DNA of 64,000 bases, taken from positions 868,001-932,000 of the forward strand of contig NADL03000623.1 of the NCBI GenBank assembly GCA_002205965.3. Direction: 5' to 3'. Origin of the DNA: Kappaphycus alvarezii (Eukaryota > Rhodophyta > Florideophyceae > Gigartinales > Solieriaceae). Every line of letters starts with the position of its first letter. Within the stretch, counting starts at the first letter, position 1. A program made the translations under genes and the position numbers. Of this stretch, positions 48,240 through 60,500 are shown piece after piece. The notes beneath the pieces were generated by a model. It was not told the DNA's origin. It ran no database searches and worked only from the letters and a program-made list of their open reading frames with translations.

Positions 48240-49030
48240 GTAAAAATTCTGTTTAGAGCGCCCAGACAGCCTTCACGTCCCGAGAGCAGAGGGCGCCAAG
48301 CTCCGACGAGCCACGAGACTAGCCAGGGCAGGTGCCTATGGCAAAGCGGCGCAGGCATTAGGTTCATTAGGTGTCCTACCTTCAACAAAAGCTGTGTCCG
48401 ACGCTCGCCGAGCAAAACACCCGCAAGCCCCTGGAGACGACGAGGAACGCTTCGTACCTTCCACTGACTCCCATGCATTTACACCAATCGAGAAGAATGA
48501 AGTGCTGCGAGCTGTCCTTTCTTTCAACCAGGGTTCAGCCCCAGGGGGATCAGCCCTTCGCCCTTGCCACAATGAAGAGCTCCTAAGGGCCCCTACATCC
48601 TCCTCGCGTAGTGGATCCTCGTTTTAGTTTCTGGGAAGGCTCCCGTCACACCAGCACCGAGGGTCGCCGCAGCCCCTCTCACATCGCTTGCTAAGTCGCA
48701 CGTGAACCTGCCTCCCCTTGCCGTGAGTGAGAGGCAGCAGGCTACTTTCAGCCCCTGCAGGTGGGTATCTCCACAAAATCAGGAACGGATATTGTGGCGC
48801 ATGAAGTTCGGCGCATAGTCAACAAATTCGGCACCATGTCTGAGTATGCTCTCTCACTGGTGGCCCTAAGGCCTCCAACCTGTGCAGCCCTGCGGCCTTC
48901 TTCAAGTCCGTCCAGAACCTTTTTCCGTATCTGCTACTCTGGGTGTTGTACTGCTACAATAACGACCCAGCATTCCTATGGACTGGTTACGACACGATAC
49001 CGACTATTGTGGGTGCAAAATAATTGGGAT
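48240..49030 (+). mobile_element. LINE ORF2, N-terminal reverse transcriptase part (copy C)
   Basis: Reading frames spell the front part of a LINE reverse transcriptase: LRRATRLARAGAYGKAAQAL, LPSTKAVSDARRAKHPQAP, SFNQGSAPGGSALRPCH (the conserved PGGSGLR-HLK segment), then NLPPLAV, VGISTKSGTDIVAHEVRR and ALSLV (motif A region, catalytic Asp lost or shifted out of frame), and AAFFKSVQNLFPYLLLWVLY followed by NDPAFLWTG. It ends before the catalytic YxDD motif. It has stops and shifts. This is the complementary half of the copy B fragment, yet lies downstream of it, so the two are not one simple insertion. Confidence 0.8.
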
Positions 49031-50440
49031 AGGTAGATCCAAAAAATAAATAGTTCCAACTTGAATAAATAAATAAATGCCACAACTGCACTTATGAATA
49101 ATGAATAGAATACCAAATTAAATGATAGCTGATCGAGGGGAATATTTCGATGGCCCGAGGATATAAAAAAGTGTTTCTCACAACCTAGGACTACTTATAC
49201 TCTACACCAGGGTGAACCTGCTACAAAAATAAGGTAAGCACTCTTCCAGATAAGCCTGTCTGTTGGGGGCCTTGAGCCGGCTTTTTAGGGTAATTTTAGA
49301 GGTATTACTGGGCTCCCCGTAGGATATTCCGGGCCACAACCGACCATATTTTTCAAATATTAAATCACCCCTCATTTCCTCCTCTTCCAGATAATAATTT
49401 GTTGGCAGCATAAATGCAATACTTACAGCCTGTATAATATAAAAACCCAACTATAGGACACGAATATTATTTCACACTGAATTCAGCATTAAATATGCCC
49501 AGTATAAAATAGATAAAATTATTCCTTGATAATTCACAATAACTATAAATTGTGGGCCTCAATAAAAAATATTGCTCCACAATTCAGCATCACTGTAGGA
49601 CACTGGGATAGAGATTAAAATATTTTGGTCAATTTTCACAGCGGGAACTCAGCAAAGATACGTGCTTCGCGGACTACTAATCCCTCTAGTCCTATATCCT
49701 CTTGCTAAAATATGCAAGAGTTGCTTCTGTCACTTTCCGAAAAGGGCGGAGAGTTAGAAATAAAGTTTCTGGAAATCAGGTACCAAGATGACGGTTATAT
49801 CATAGCCAAGCATGGGCCCCTATGATTGTCGTTGTCTAGAAAACCATGGGATAGATCGGATATATCTTTCAAGGGTAAAACACTCAAAATTCCCCCCCCT
49901 GGGGCCCTATTGAAGGTTATTGAAGTTCGGTCCTTCCCAGAGGCCATAGACGCCTTGGACTTCACCTAGCGTTCTCAAAGTGCAAGATTGGGTGGCAAAC
50001 TGCCCCCCTTGCCTCAGTTCAAGCCGCATACCCCCTGATATGTTACAGAAATACTGCGAGGTGAACGTCATTTTTAGCGCGCCGGTAGGCTCTTACGCGT
50101 TCATGGGACAGCACATTCCTGATCATGGCCACTGCCTCGAACCTTTTCTAAATGCTATCATCGGGCCGGAAGAGGGACAGGCTGCGTTCTAATTACTCCG
50201 CAATTGTTTCAAGGTCTGCAATTTGGTCTAACAGTAGCGAGTCGCTCCGCCTTCCTTTACAAGAAACTTTACACTTTTGCAAGAAGAAAGGCGGAACGAC
50301 TCGCAACTTTAATTCTATTCTCTCCTCCAGCATTTCTGAACGCCAAATAATCTTCGCCATTGCAATAGTTCGGACTTTCTCTTTTAAACATGGACCGTTA
50401 TAGTTACTCTTTTCCTCACAACCTCTCCTCTTGAGACATT
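49031..50440. other. AT-rich transposon graveyard, unresolved
   Basis: No readable protein. A low-complexity AATA repeat lies at about 49060-49080. An imperfect inverted repeat occurs at 50237-50255 and 50284-50304. Confidence 0.5.
50237..50304. repeat. Imperfect inverted repeat (foldback)
   Basis: The left arm GCGAGTCGCTCCGCCTT and the right arm (complement GCGAGTCGTTCCGCCTT) differ at one base, with a loop of about 28 nt. Near the 3' side of the transposase relic; too close together to be its two termini. Confidence 0.65.
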
Positions 50441-51500
50441 ACCTTGCCAGTCACTGTTCTGCTTTAAACTTTAATGTCGTCATCAATAGGTGTTTCACCT
50501 AAAGCCTCAAATAAATCATTGTCGCCTCCAGGACTTAGGAACTTCTCCACAGACATCCTGTTTGATGGAGAAACAGCTGAATCCATACCTGATTACAGCT
50601 GTGAGGTAGTCTCATTCAGCAAATTGGAGATAAAATTTACAACTGATGACTTATCCCGCAAGAGACAGGTATTTTTCCAACAATTCGCAATTGTTGTAGC
50701 AGGCATTGCACTTCATATATTGGTAACCTATTTCATAGCAGCTAACTGATCGAGCTTGTGCATCTTCGTCGCATCGAAATCGACCAGGTCCAATACTCTC
50801 TTCATCTGAAGCTTCTGATATCCACAATTAAGTGCTGCTATTATACCAGCATCACAGGGTTGAATTTTAGATGAAGTATCTAGAGGTAAAAATTTAATCT
50901 GAACAAGCGATAAATTAGGAACTATTTCTTTCGTTCCATGCGCCGAACAGTTTTCATTGAGCAATAAAACCTTATGGACAACAGAATTTTCAATGGAATT
51001 GTTCAACCTTGCAATCCCTCTAAAACAGAGCCACAGTCATCCACAACTTCTTATTATAATGGTAATCGAAGGCTATTTCTTGACCGGTTTTCTTATTAAA
51101 AGATCGAGGACGACTAGACTTCCCAATTATCACGAGGGTGATCCTCTGGCTACCGGCGGAGCTAAAGCAAGCGAGTCCGTTTAGTCGAGTCTTTTCTTTC
51201 TCTCGACCTGATAAATATCGCAAATAAATAGTCCTATAAGATGGAATATTATAAAATAAACCAAATTCGTCGGCATTCCAAACACGGGAGTGATGAAAGC
51301 TCTGAAAAAACTGCCCTAACCTGGACAGTCCGTTATTAACACTCTTCTCTTCGGCATCACCAGCTTTACCGATAATTCACCTTCATTTTAAATGCCATCG
51401 GTTTTGAAGTTGGGTCAGCCAACCAGTCCGGAAAGTATTCGCAAAAAAGGTGTTCTCTTCAGCAATCGAATCCATATCTTTCTTATTCCTTCATGTATTT
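50440..51500 (-). mobile_element. pogo/Tigger-type DDE transposase relic
   Basis: Read on the - strand, from high to low coordinates: WLTQLQNRW, GKAGDAEEKSV, VWNADEFGLFYNIPSYRT, LVIIGKSSRPRSF, NKKLWMT, VLLLNENCSAHG, FLPLDTSSKIQPCDAGIIAA, YQKLQMKRVLDLVD, KLDQLAAMKWVTNIW and TTIANCWKNT. These follow the order of the DDE domain of pogo/Tigger/CENP-B-like transposases (Tc1/mariner superfamily). The first and third acids are present (NADEF codon at 51269-51271; QPCDAG at 50851-50853), but the second position reads Glu (LNENC, 50953-50955) where Asp is normal. There are frame changes and stops; the DNA-binding part and terminal repeats were not found. Confidence 0.85.
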
Positions 51501-51849
51501 ATCATCCATAGTACAAAGTTAAAAGATATCCTGAGTAAAGGTAGTTTTGACCGCCCCAGTCGCTGGCTTTCCGATTTTTAAGGTGGTATGGGCGCTGAAA
51601 TACTTGTGAAGGCGTACATTTTTTGGCAGGATAACCTCCTGTTAGAAGAACGTAGGATGTAGCGTGGTTGCGAAGCTTGCTTCACCTCACAAGGTCCGAA
51701 GTACTTTGACTGGATGGCTGAACACTCGATACGCCATGCCCGAACAGTTCCTGTTCTCCGACTGCAAAAGGTAGACTCTGAAGGACCTCATTCCTTTTTT
51801 CTCGGCGTTGGGGCTCCGATCTACCAGGATTCTTGAAACCGCTGTGCTT

Positions 51850-54490
51850 TCCACTAAACAGTCTTTAGCCGCCAGAGCATGCGGCGGACTCGTACCTTCT
51901 CCTCTGTCATCCCCGGTTTAGCACCATAAAGGAGGTCGAAAGTCAATCCAACATTCTGTTGAGGGCGACGACGGTACCCAAAGATGCATTTGTGGAGGGC
52001 TACCGTTCATTTCCTACCATCGCGAATAATGTTTCTAGCCCCAACATTTAGCGTGCGGACCATTTTATTTGCTCTCCAATCGGACATCGGGGTTTACGCC
52101 GTGACGGTACGCCAATTTATTCTATGATTCTTTATAAAGATTACTACAAGTGCTGCCGAGGTGGAACAGCTTCCGTTTTCGCTTACGATCTGAAGTGGGG
52201 GACTGAACGGCCGGAATACATCTTCTTCTTCGATGAAACTTATAAAATTTCGTGCTGTGCCATCCCGCGTAGGTCCTGTGTCGGCAATCTGATAATTTTT
52301 CCCTCAAAGATAAAGAAATATTGGCGTACTTCTTTAAAATCTTACAAAGGAATGTCAGAAAAATCCCCTGGGGCGAATTTCCTAAAGTTGGCACGCACTG
52401 CGGAATTACACGCGTCCGTTGAAACGCATCGAAGGGGAAGACGTACCCAAACACATAAAATGCAATTCTGTGCTACTAGAATAGTTCCTAGATAAACTAA
52501 AGTGTATTTCAGCCACTCCAATGGCTTATATTATAATGAATAAACTACAAGACGTACGTCCTTTTAGTCATCCAATCGGTAATCTTATGACATTTTTTTG
52601 TTCTACGAAAGGGTTGCCCATCCGAGACTAGAAGTTTTTAGCAGCGCTCTTTTATTTTAGCAGTTATTTGGGAGAATCGTAGGAGATATCTTCCGCGGAA
52701 AGGTACTATTGAACTAGGAGAGATGTATTTCTTGCTCAACACTTCTCGATCCTCAGGGGACTCCGGGACGAGCAGAAAATCATCTTCATCTTTAACGGTC
52801 CAACATTTTATCTCAATAGGAAGCCTAGAAAGCTCATCTACTGACTCATTCATCTTCTCCGGGCGTTAACGGATAAAGTAGTCGCACTACACTAGAGGGT
52901 CGAGCCAGCGCGCTAACATCCCAAAAATATCACTCCTGATAAAGGTATTCTTGAGTGCCCAATAGTCGATGATAAGCTGGAAGGGGAAACTAGACAAAAT
53001 ATAAGAACGAAACTTCCATAATCTAAAAAAAAACACCAACGCCTCTCTTTTGCAAGCAGAATAACTCTTCTCCACCGGGTTCATGGTACAATTCGCCCAT
53101 TGGACGGGTTGAATCTTAATTTCACCGTGCTTCTGTGATAGGACGGCGCCGATGGTGTTGTCAGACGCATCGGTTTCTACGAAGAAGGTTTTGTAAAATT
53201 CAGGAAAATATAGTATTGGGGAGATAAAAAATCTTGTTCCAACACCCGAAACGTTAGACTAGGAGCTGTGCCTAACTCTACACGAACTTCTTTTTCGTCG
53301 AAGTCACGTAATGAAGTACTGCTGCATTCACCGCAAAGTTTTTGATAAATAGACGACAGTTTTTAGCCAAACCGAGAAAAATACTAGTTTGGGTCACGTT
53401 TCTGAGACTGGATGCCTTTTGTGTCTTAAAATTTCCTGGGATCAACTCATAAGCGGTATTGGTCGACGATGTAGCTAAAAAAGTCGATATGCCCCTGCAT
53501 AAGGTTTCCTCTGGCCAGGTTAAGCTTGAAAAATTACTTGATGACATTTATAACGACAGAATCGTGTCTCAGATTCTTCATCACAAAGATGGAGAAAACA
53601 AAAGAGTCCCCCAAATAAACACGGACGAAATCAATTTCCGGCGGAATATGAGTTTTCATCCCTTAGAACGACTACAACGCTGTCGTCAGTCCTTATTTCA
53701 TAAAAGTGAAGTGAAAGGAGCCAAAACGGAGTACAAGTTTTTCCTTCTCCTTAAAATATTCCTCGAGATGTACCGATCAGTATCCGCTAAAATAGGCGCG
53801 CAGAGGTAAACACCTTCGCTCCACAGCCCGAATGGGCGAATCAATGATCTCCTCTTTCTTCCGCAAAGTCCAACGACAAATATTCATCTTCTGGTTGAAT
53901 TTCTGGTAATCTTCAAAAAATCGGGTCTTCCCATCCTTTTTCGTTGCTGTAAATACTGGGAATGATCAAGCGTATGATGCTGCTCTGATTATTCCAGCCT
54001 CTAAAATCTTGTCTAACTCTTCGTGGTAGAGTTTTTGCTGCTTCGGAGGGATGCGATAACGCTTGGGGTAGATGAGTTTGTAGTCCGTTTGTCCAGACTA
54101 TTGCTCGACTGAAGCAGTTTGCACGCATAATTTGAATAAGTATTCAGCAATAAAATCATCTTTCAACTCTAATTTCTTGAATTGGTCCATTTTCACCTTG
54201 ATGAAGTGTTTCAGCTTATTATCGAGCACATCGACGATACATTAAGCCTTTAAAATTTTACTTTTTCTACCGGAACACCTTGAATCGTGTAAAAAGCCCT
54301 AACGTTATCCGCGCCCTCCTTCTCACGTTTGGAAACCCCTGATTCATCTCCATAAGACGATGATCCGAAAAAGTACGACTTACAATCCCCTCTATTAGTT
54401 CGCTCGCCCATTTCTATGATATATTCTGCTTTATATCGAGCTTTATCGGACAATTAGTATGAAAATGTCCCCTTTACAATCATGCGTAAG
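51850..54490 (-). mobile_element. Ty3/gypsy pol relic (minus strand)
   Basis: Read from high to low coordinates: a zinc-knuckle-like KRGHFHTNCP (about 54480), a short protease-like part (54250-54450), reverse transcriptase start RYRIPPKQQKLYHEELDKI, LEAGIIRAAS and TATKKDGKTRFF (about 54060-53900), RT to RNase H junction FLGLAKNCRLFIKNFA (53278-53547), RNase H FFVETDASDNTIGAVLSQK, NPVEKSYSACKREAL and LARWLDPL (53230-52890), then NESVDELSRLPI (52850). The end of the integrase (FGYRRRPQQNVGLTFDLLYG) is near 51900-52050. The integrase core between them is not readable. Domain order RT-RNase H-integrase is that of Ty3/gypsy. Many stops and shifts; long terminal repeats not seen. Confidence 0.85.
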
Positions 54491-57100
54491 CGTCTCTATT
54501 CTCTTCTCGTATTCAATAGTGCTTCAAAAAGCCTTAATGATCGGGTTGCTGAATTTTAATATCAAATGGAGATCCCTTGAAGACTATGAAGTCTTCGAGC
54601 AGGAATGAGCCTCCAGAAGAGATGGTAACGTCTCTTAAGATAGGTTTCAAATGATGCCTCACCCCAGTCGCCACAGTGATCGTGCGGTTGACAGCATCCG
54701 GACTCATATAAAGGTTTGCGGCGAACTTCGCTCAGATGATATCCGGCGTTACTCCCTTTCCAAACAAAGCTTGAGCACTGGTACCGAAAACTCTAATCTC
54801 TGCGACATGAATTCATCGTTTCCTCCCTTATACCTTCCAATTCACTGCGAACAGGAGTCCCTTACTCACTCACTTTTAGGACCTATTGGGAAGTTATGGC
54901 GTCTCTAATAAGCAGTTTTTCGAAGATAGATTGGCCATATTGTTCTCTAGTGCTTTTAGACTGTCAGACATCAGGACTGTATTGGATATTTCTTTGAACT
55001 CGCAGCCATTTTCCCCTTTATCCTTATTATCTTTCTTCTTTTTTTCCTCGTTCCTCGTTTGCTAGCCTTATAATCGACGCTCTTCTTCCTTCCAGATCTA
55101 GTAGCCCGCCGCCAATTAACAATGTCGCGGAGGTCCGACGGCCCGATCAAAGGGGGACTCACCATAGCCAAGATAGGAGCCGTTTGGACTCCACGGGCTA
55201 CTTTGTGGAAGTATTTTTCATCCGCGGTTCTCTTGACGGCGATGAACTTTTCTGTGTCACATCCGCTGACAGCTGCTACTATTTTGTCCCTTACTTACCC
55301 TTCTTCCGAATCCTTCTCTTCGAAAGTTCCAATTGCGATGAAAAAACTTCCTCCTGCATTTCATTTCTATCTAAAACTCAAGAAAGTGAACTCAGCGTGA
55401 CATTCTTCCCAATAACAAGCACTCAGTGTCATGTTTCTTTTTCCCGGGAAGCGGTTCGCGCCGTGGCCGTTTTGGCGGAAGAAAAAACAGAATATCACGA
55501 AATCAACATGAGCTGGTGGGTTCACATCCCAAAAAACTGCCGTAATCGACTCGATCTATCTCTGTTGTTTCCCGACCATCTAAGAAAGGCCTTGAAAGGC
55601 TTTTATTGTACTTTTGAACATTTCCTCAACTTCAGGTACGCGAGAATCCATGCGAGGCTGTAGTTGCGGAAATTTTTCTCCAGCTCGTTCAATAAGTTTC
55701 CCAATTTCACACATATGTCAATAAAGTTCGTATAGGGGGTTTATGCATTAATAGGATTAGAGACCGTTGTAGGAAAGCGTTTTTCACGTGCTAGCTCTAT
55801 TTTCCTCTTCAATTCATTAAAGACAGCGACGAAGACTTTCATATTCTGATAATCCGGGACCGCAATCGATTATAGAAGAGAACGTGGCTCAATAGCTCCA
55901 ACGATGGGTTACAAAGAAGCCCGAGTTTGGATTCCTCGTTCAATCTTGCCTTGATTAAAAATGTGTCAATATTTGAAACCAATTTGGCCAAATAACTGGC
56001 GAAGATATAACCTACTTTCCATGGAAAAACGAATTATCTCCTGAATTCCGGCCTATTTTCCTATTTTACTAAAAGAAGAGGCATTCAAGACAGCTTATTT
56101 ACTGCTATTTTCATATGTGATTCGTACAGACCTGACAAGAGCTGGAGAGGCTTTCTTTCTTCGCCTCTGCCGGGCCTTAGAATGTGTTTGAAGAGAAAAA
56201 AATTACTTACGTCTCAGTCTCCACAAAATATGTAGGCTGATATTGAGGTGAACATTTGGCCATTCCTCTGCAGAAATAACTTGTAGAGGGCGCAAAAGGG
56301 ATATCGCTACGCGTGAGAGCTCGTTGGGATGGGTCATGTCGAAATAGGGGAGATAATGCGGTTTCGATTCAAGGGACGAACGGAAGCTGGTCTTGGGTGA
56401 CTTACACTGTTTAGGCAACGACCATACCCATTCTATTCTGTTAGACGGGTGGAATGATGGGATAGTTTACTTCGTCGTCTGACACTTCTAACGGAGGTAA
56501 TTTAAACGGTCCGTTAGACTAGCGTAGAGCAGTTCCTTTAGCCTCTAGATACATGAATGATTTGAATATTTAGCAACCTGCAGTGGTTTCATGAAGACAC
56601 ATGTATAATTGCTGGAGAGTGGCGTAATCGAATTGTACTACTAGAGGAACTGTGGCGTACTTCTTTCTGGGACATTCACCTGCTATCTTTCCGCCCCGAA
56701 ACCTTCCGTGGGCCCGGTTTTGTTGAGCATATGCCTTTTGCCCAAAATAGACCTCATCATAGGGATTTCCACTATACTGTAGAGGATTGTTCCCTACAGT
56801 AACTTCGTGCCACTGTAATGTGCTTACACGCATTTCGTGACTAGTATAGTACTGGTAAAGCTACACTCCGAATTTGTAAAGCACGAACCAGATCTGATGT
56901 ACTTCCAATCACTGATGCCTCTCTGGTATCGGGGACCAGGTCAGGGCCATTTTACATAGGCCACAGAGTACTAAATGCATACGTGGGTATGTTTCTGCAA
57001 GAATAATACTGTAGGTGTTATTACACTTCGTTGAAAATATACGTGTACATGCCACGTACTATTTGAACCCTAACAGTACTTTACTGCTAAAATTTGTCGA
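54491..57100. other. AT-rich transposon-derived DNA, unresolved
   Basis: This could be the gag and 5' end of the minus-strand gypsy relic, but no gag motif is readable. The 159-codon frame at 55184-55663 (+) is not recognised. Confidence 0.45.
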
Positions 57101-57561
57101 TCAAAATGCTGATGATTCCAATCCTTCGTCTCTGGACAAAGGTAACTCACAAGGGTTAAGTTTCAGAAGTTGAGTGACAACTTTATTATGGTCAGTGTAT
57201 TTTCATGGCTGTCTTTTTCGTTCCTATAACCGTTCACTACTGTCTGTCTGTAAATCTCTCTAGTTCGCCCCCATTTAATTCGTGTGCCATCAGTGACTTT
57301 GCACTATACCTTTTCCACAGTTATTGAATGGTCAGGAGGCTCAATTAATTATCATCGATGGCTTGTGCACGTGATCCTGATTGTGATAATATATCCAGAT
57401 TAGATTTGATTCTAGATCTCGACAGGATTCAATTATTATATGTGCACATAAAATTAGTGCGTGGCACGTACACGTGAATTGTCAGCAAAGTGCATTAAGA
57501 CATACGGTAGTACTCTGTCAGCAACGTACCTAGTTTGTATCTAGAACCCCTTAAACGTCTA

Positions 57562-57569
57562 TATAAAAA
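57562..57569 (+). promoter_or_regulatory. TATA box of a probable 5' LTR
   Basis: TATAAAAA is followed after 7 bp by a short hairpin (CTGACCT-7nt-AGGTCAG, about 57575-57595). This arrangement suits the U3/R part of an LTR upstream of the gypsy gag-pol relic. The matching 3' LTR was not found. Confidence 0.45.
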
Positions 57570-57599
57570 GCCCCTGACCTTTTCTCCAGGTCAGAGAGG

Positions 57600-60500
57600 C
57601 ATCAATGATTGTGCTAATATCGGTCCGGGTCCGTGCTTTGCAACTTCTGAGTAAATTCGGAACATAAAATCGATTCTACTAGCACTAATACCCAAGCTAT
57701 TCAAGGTGAGGGCGCAGTCAAGGTACGAGTGTCTTTGAATCTGTGGGCGGGACTCCGCCGCTAAGGCAAAGTAACGCCGTTTCAGAAGAAATTTGTGTTT
57801 GGTGAGTTTGTCGGGCACTTCGCAGACTCCTGGGATTCCAACTTCTCGTAGGCAACTTAATGGGAGGGATTCCTTCCACAATTTCAGTACTCAAGGGCAA
57901 CATTTCGCCGAGCAAAGAGAGGAGGCGTCCTCACGAAAGTTAGTACGAGGGCATATCGTTGCCAAATTTGAGGCCAAGTTTCGCCTGGAAACAAGAAACA
58001 TGGTTCGTCCAGGAACGAGGGCGAATACGAGCGGAGACATTCCTGGTATGCTCAAGAAAGTGATGTGCTTCAGAAGTTTCATCCAAAGCCTCAAGAAGAA
58101 CTTTTAATCTCCTGACGGTGAAATTGAAATGGAAGAGTCATCAAAGGCCGTTCAGTACTCTGTTGCAATGATTTATGAAATCCGCCGGGCATAAAATGGC
58201 ATTGTGACGGCCATGAGGGAGTTTGTTCAGCTTACTGAGAAGTTTGGAAGGATGAAGGAGCCCCCTACAGGCTATTCTGCGGAAATCAATGCAAGACAGG
58301 CACGGGCCGTGGAGGCTGTGCAAAAAGGAGATGGGAATAGAAGAGTAATAAAAGGGAGGCGCCCGCCATATACCCAGTAGCCGTGGCCCACGAAATATAA
58401 AAGAGTTCTTTGGAGAACTCTCGTTGCCGAAAGGCCGCAGACGGATCATCCTTTAAGACAAAGCGCACATGGTATCTTCTTCTTAAATACATTTTAATTA
58501 ACGAGAAGGAAGAAAGATGTCTGCTCTCCTGTGCCTTTGAAAGGGATGCAGCCAGGGTCTTTGACACCGTGGCAAGCGTTCACTGGGATGCTGCTGCGGA
58601 TGAGCTGTGGGATCACATGGATGCTCGGCTATGCAATAAGGCTCAGCTTAGTGCATTACAGGACAAGTTCTTCAACATTAGATGGAATGAACTAATGGAG
58701 TCAGTTTCTGTATTTAGAGAATGCCTCAGATATTTAGAGAATGCCTCAGCTAAGCATCTATGACCATGCAGATCCCAAACTCCGACGAAATAATGGTCAA
58801 TCGCTTCAAAGCGGGTCTCTCGACACGTCTTGGGGACCACGATATGCTAATTTCCGGAGATTTCGACACTGTGGTCAGCATGGTTTCCCGACTTTCATCG
58901 GCCCAATCGACTACAAGTAGGGAAAGAATAAATCAGGTCCAGGAGGCCTGGACTAGAAGCGGGGAAGCCGTACCCGCCGTGGCTAAATACACCTATACGC
59001 AGATAGGTTGCTTCTACTGCAACCGAAAGGGGCATATGATCCGTGACTGCCTCAAGAAGAGGAGAGATCTGGAGCGACGCCGTATACATAATACACAAGC
59101 GGGGGAAGATTATGGGCGCTTGAAGCCCCCGGATGGAACGCAAACATCTCAAATTAATGTGAGGGGTAACAAGCGTTAGATGGGTTGAGCTTGCAGGGAG
59201 CCAAGTTGAGGGCAGGGGATGAAAGACGATGGAGAAAATACATTTACATTTACAATCTACGGAGAAAATATAAGATAACCGCTAGACACAGCCGCATCCT
59301 CCATTTGGATAGATTCGAGATGGTTCCAGAAAAATGGCAGGTTGTTGTTCCCCACCAAGAGAGAAGCCTTCACGGTCGATGGACGGGGAATAATAGTAAC
59401 TGGGGAAGGATCTATTTCGTTCCATACATGGGGATTTCATTTCGAGGAGGAGGTCCGTGTAATGAACACGCTTCCGGATAAGTTGTTGTTAGGGCGCAAG
59501 TTCTGGAGGACGCATAAGCTCCTGTTGGACTTGGGAGCAGATACAGTGCCCATCTTATATGAAGGAGAGCTAGTCTGTGGTCCCCAAATCTAGAAGAGAC
59601 TCTGAATTCGGCATGATGGAAGTAATACATGCTATGATTGAAGATCATGAAGTGGACCGTGCGATCAAATCCGTGGACGTTACGTAGTTTTCCGCAAGCT
59701 AGGAAATGCAACGTAAGCTCCGGGATTTTTTGTGGGAACGGAGTGTAATTTTCAAAGGTCTTGGGAGAATTGTCGGTATACAGCACAAGATATCACTCAA
59801 GCCCAATGTTCAGCCTGTCTGTGCTCCCATACATAGGCGCAAAGGGGAAGAAATCGAGCGGAAGTCTATGCGGAGACTTGTAGATCTTGGGTTTCTCGAG
59901 CCTTCCGTATCACCGTGGGCTACAAATAATGTATTCGTGAAAAAGAAGGCCTCAGCTATGCGTGTTACATCAGATTTCCATCGCCTGAATGACCTTACGG
60001 TCACAGAATCCTACTCTGTGGATAACAAGAGAGAAAGCTTGGACTGGTTGGGAGGTAAGAAGATATTTTCAGTGTATGACCTTAAAGATGGGTTTTGCTA
60101 GGCCCCATTACATCCAGACTCCACACCGTATACAGCGATTCTTACATTGCTTGGTTTGCATCAATATACACGGATCCTTCTGGGGCTGAAGAACCCCCAG
60201 GCACGTTTCAAAATGTTGTGAACAACATCTTGGGAGATCGGAAAGGCAAAGACGTTCTGGCGTTCCTAAATGATACAATTATTAGGACTGCTACCGAGAA
60301 GGAACATCTCATTTCCGCAGGGGCTATCTTGGATACCATTCTTAAAGCGGGAGTGAGACTTAAGTTGTCCAAATGCTGTTTTGGTGTCCGGTGAGGCGAA
60401 GTCCTCGGCCACGTCGTATATAATGACGGTCTGAGGCCCTCGGAAAAGCACATAGAGGCTATCCGTGAGCTAGTCGAGCCAGCTTCAGGCGAAAAATTAA

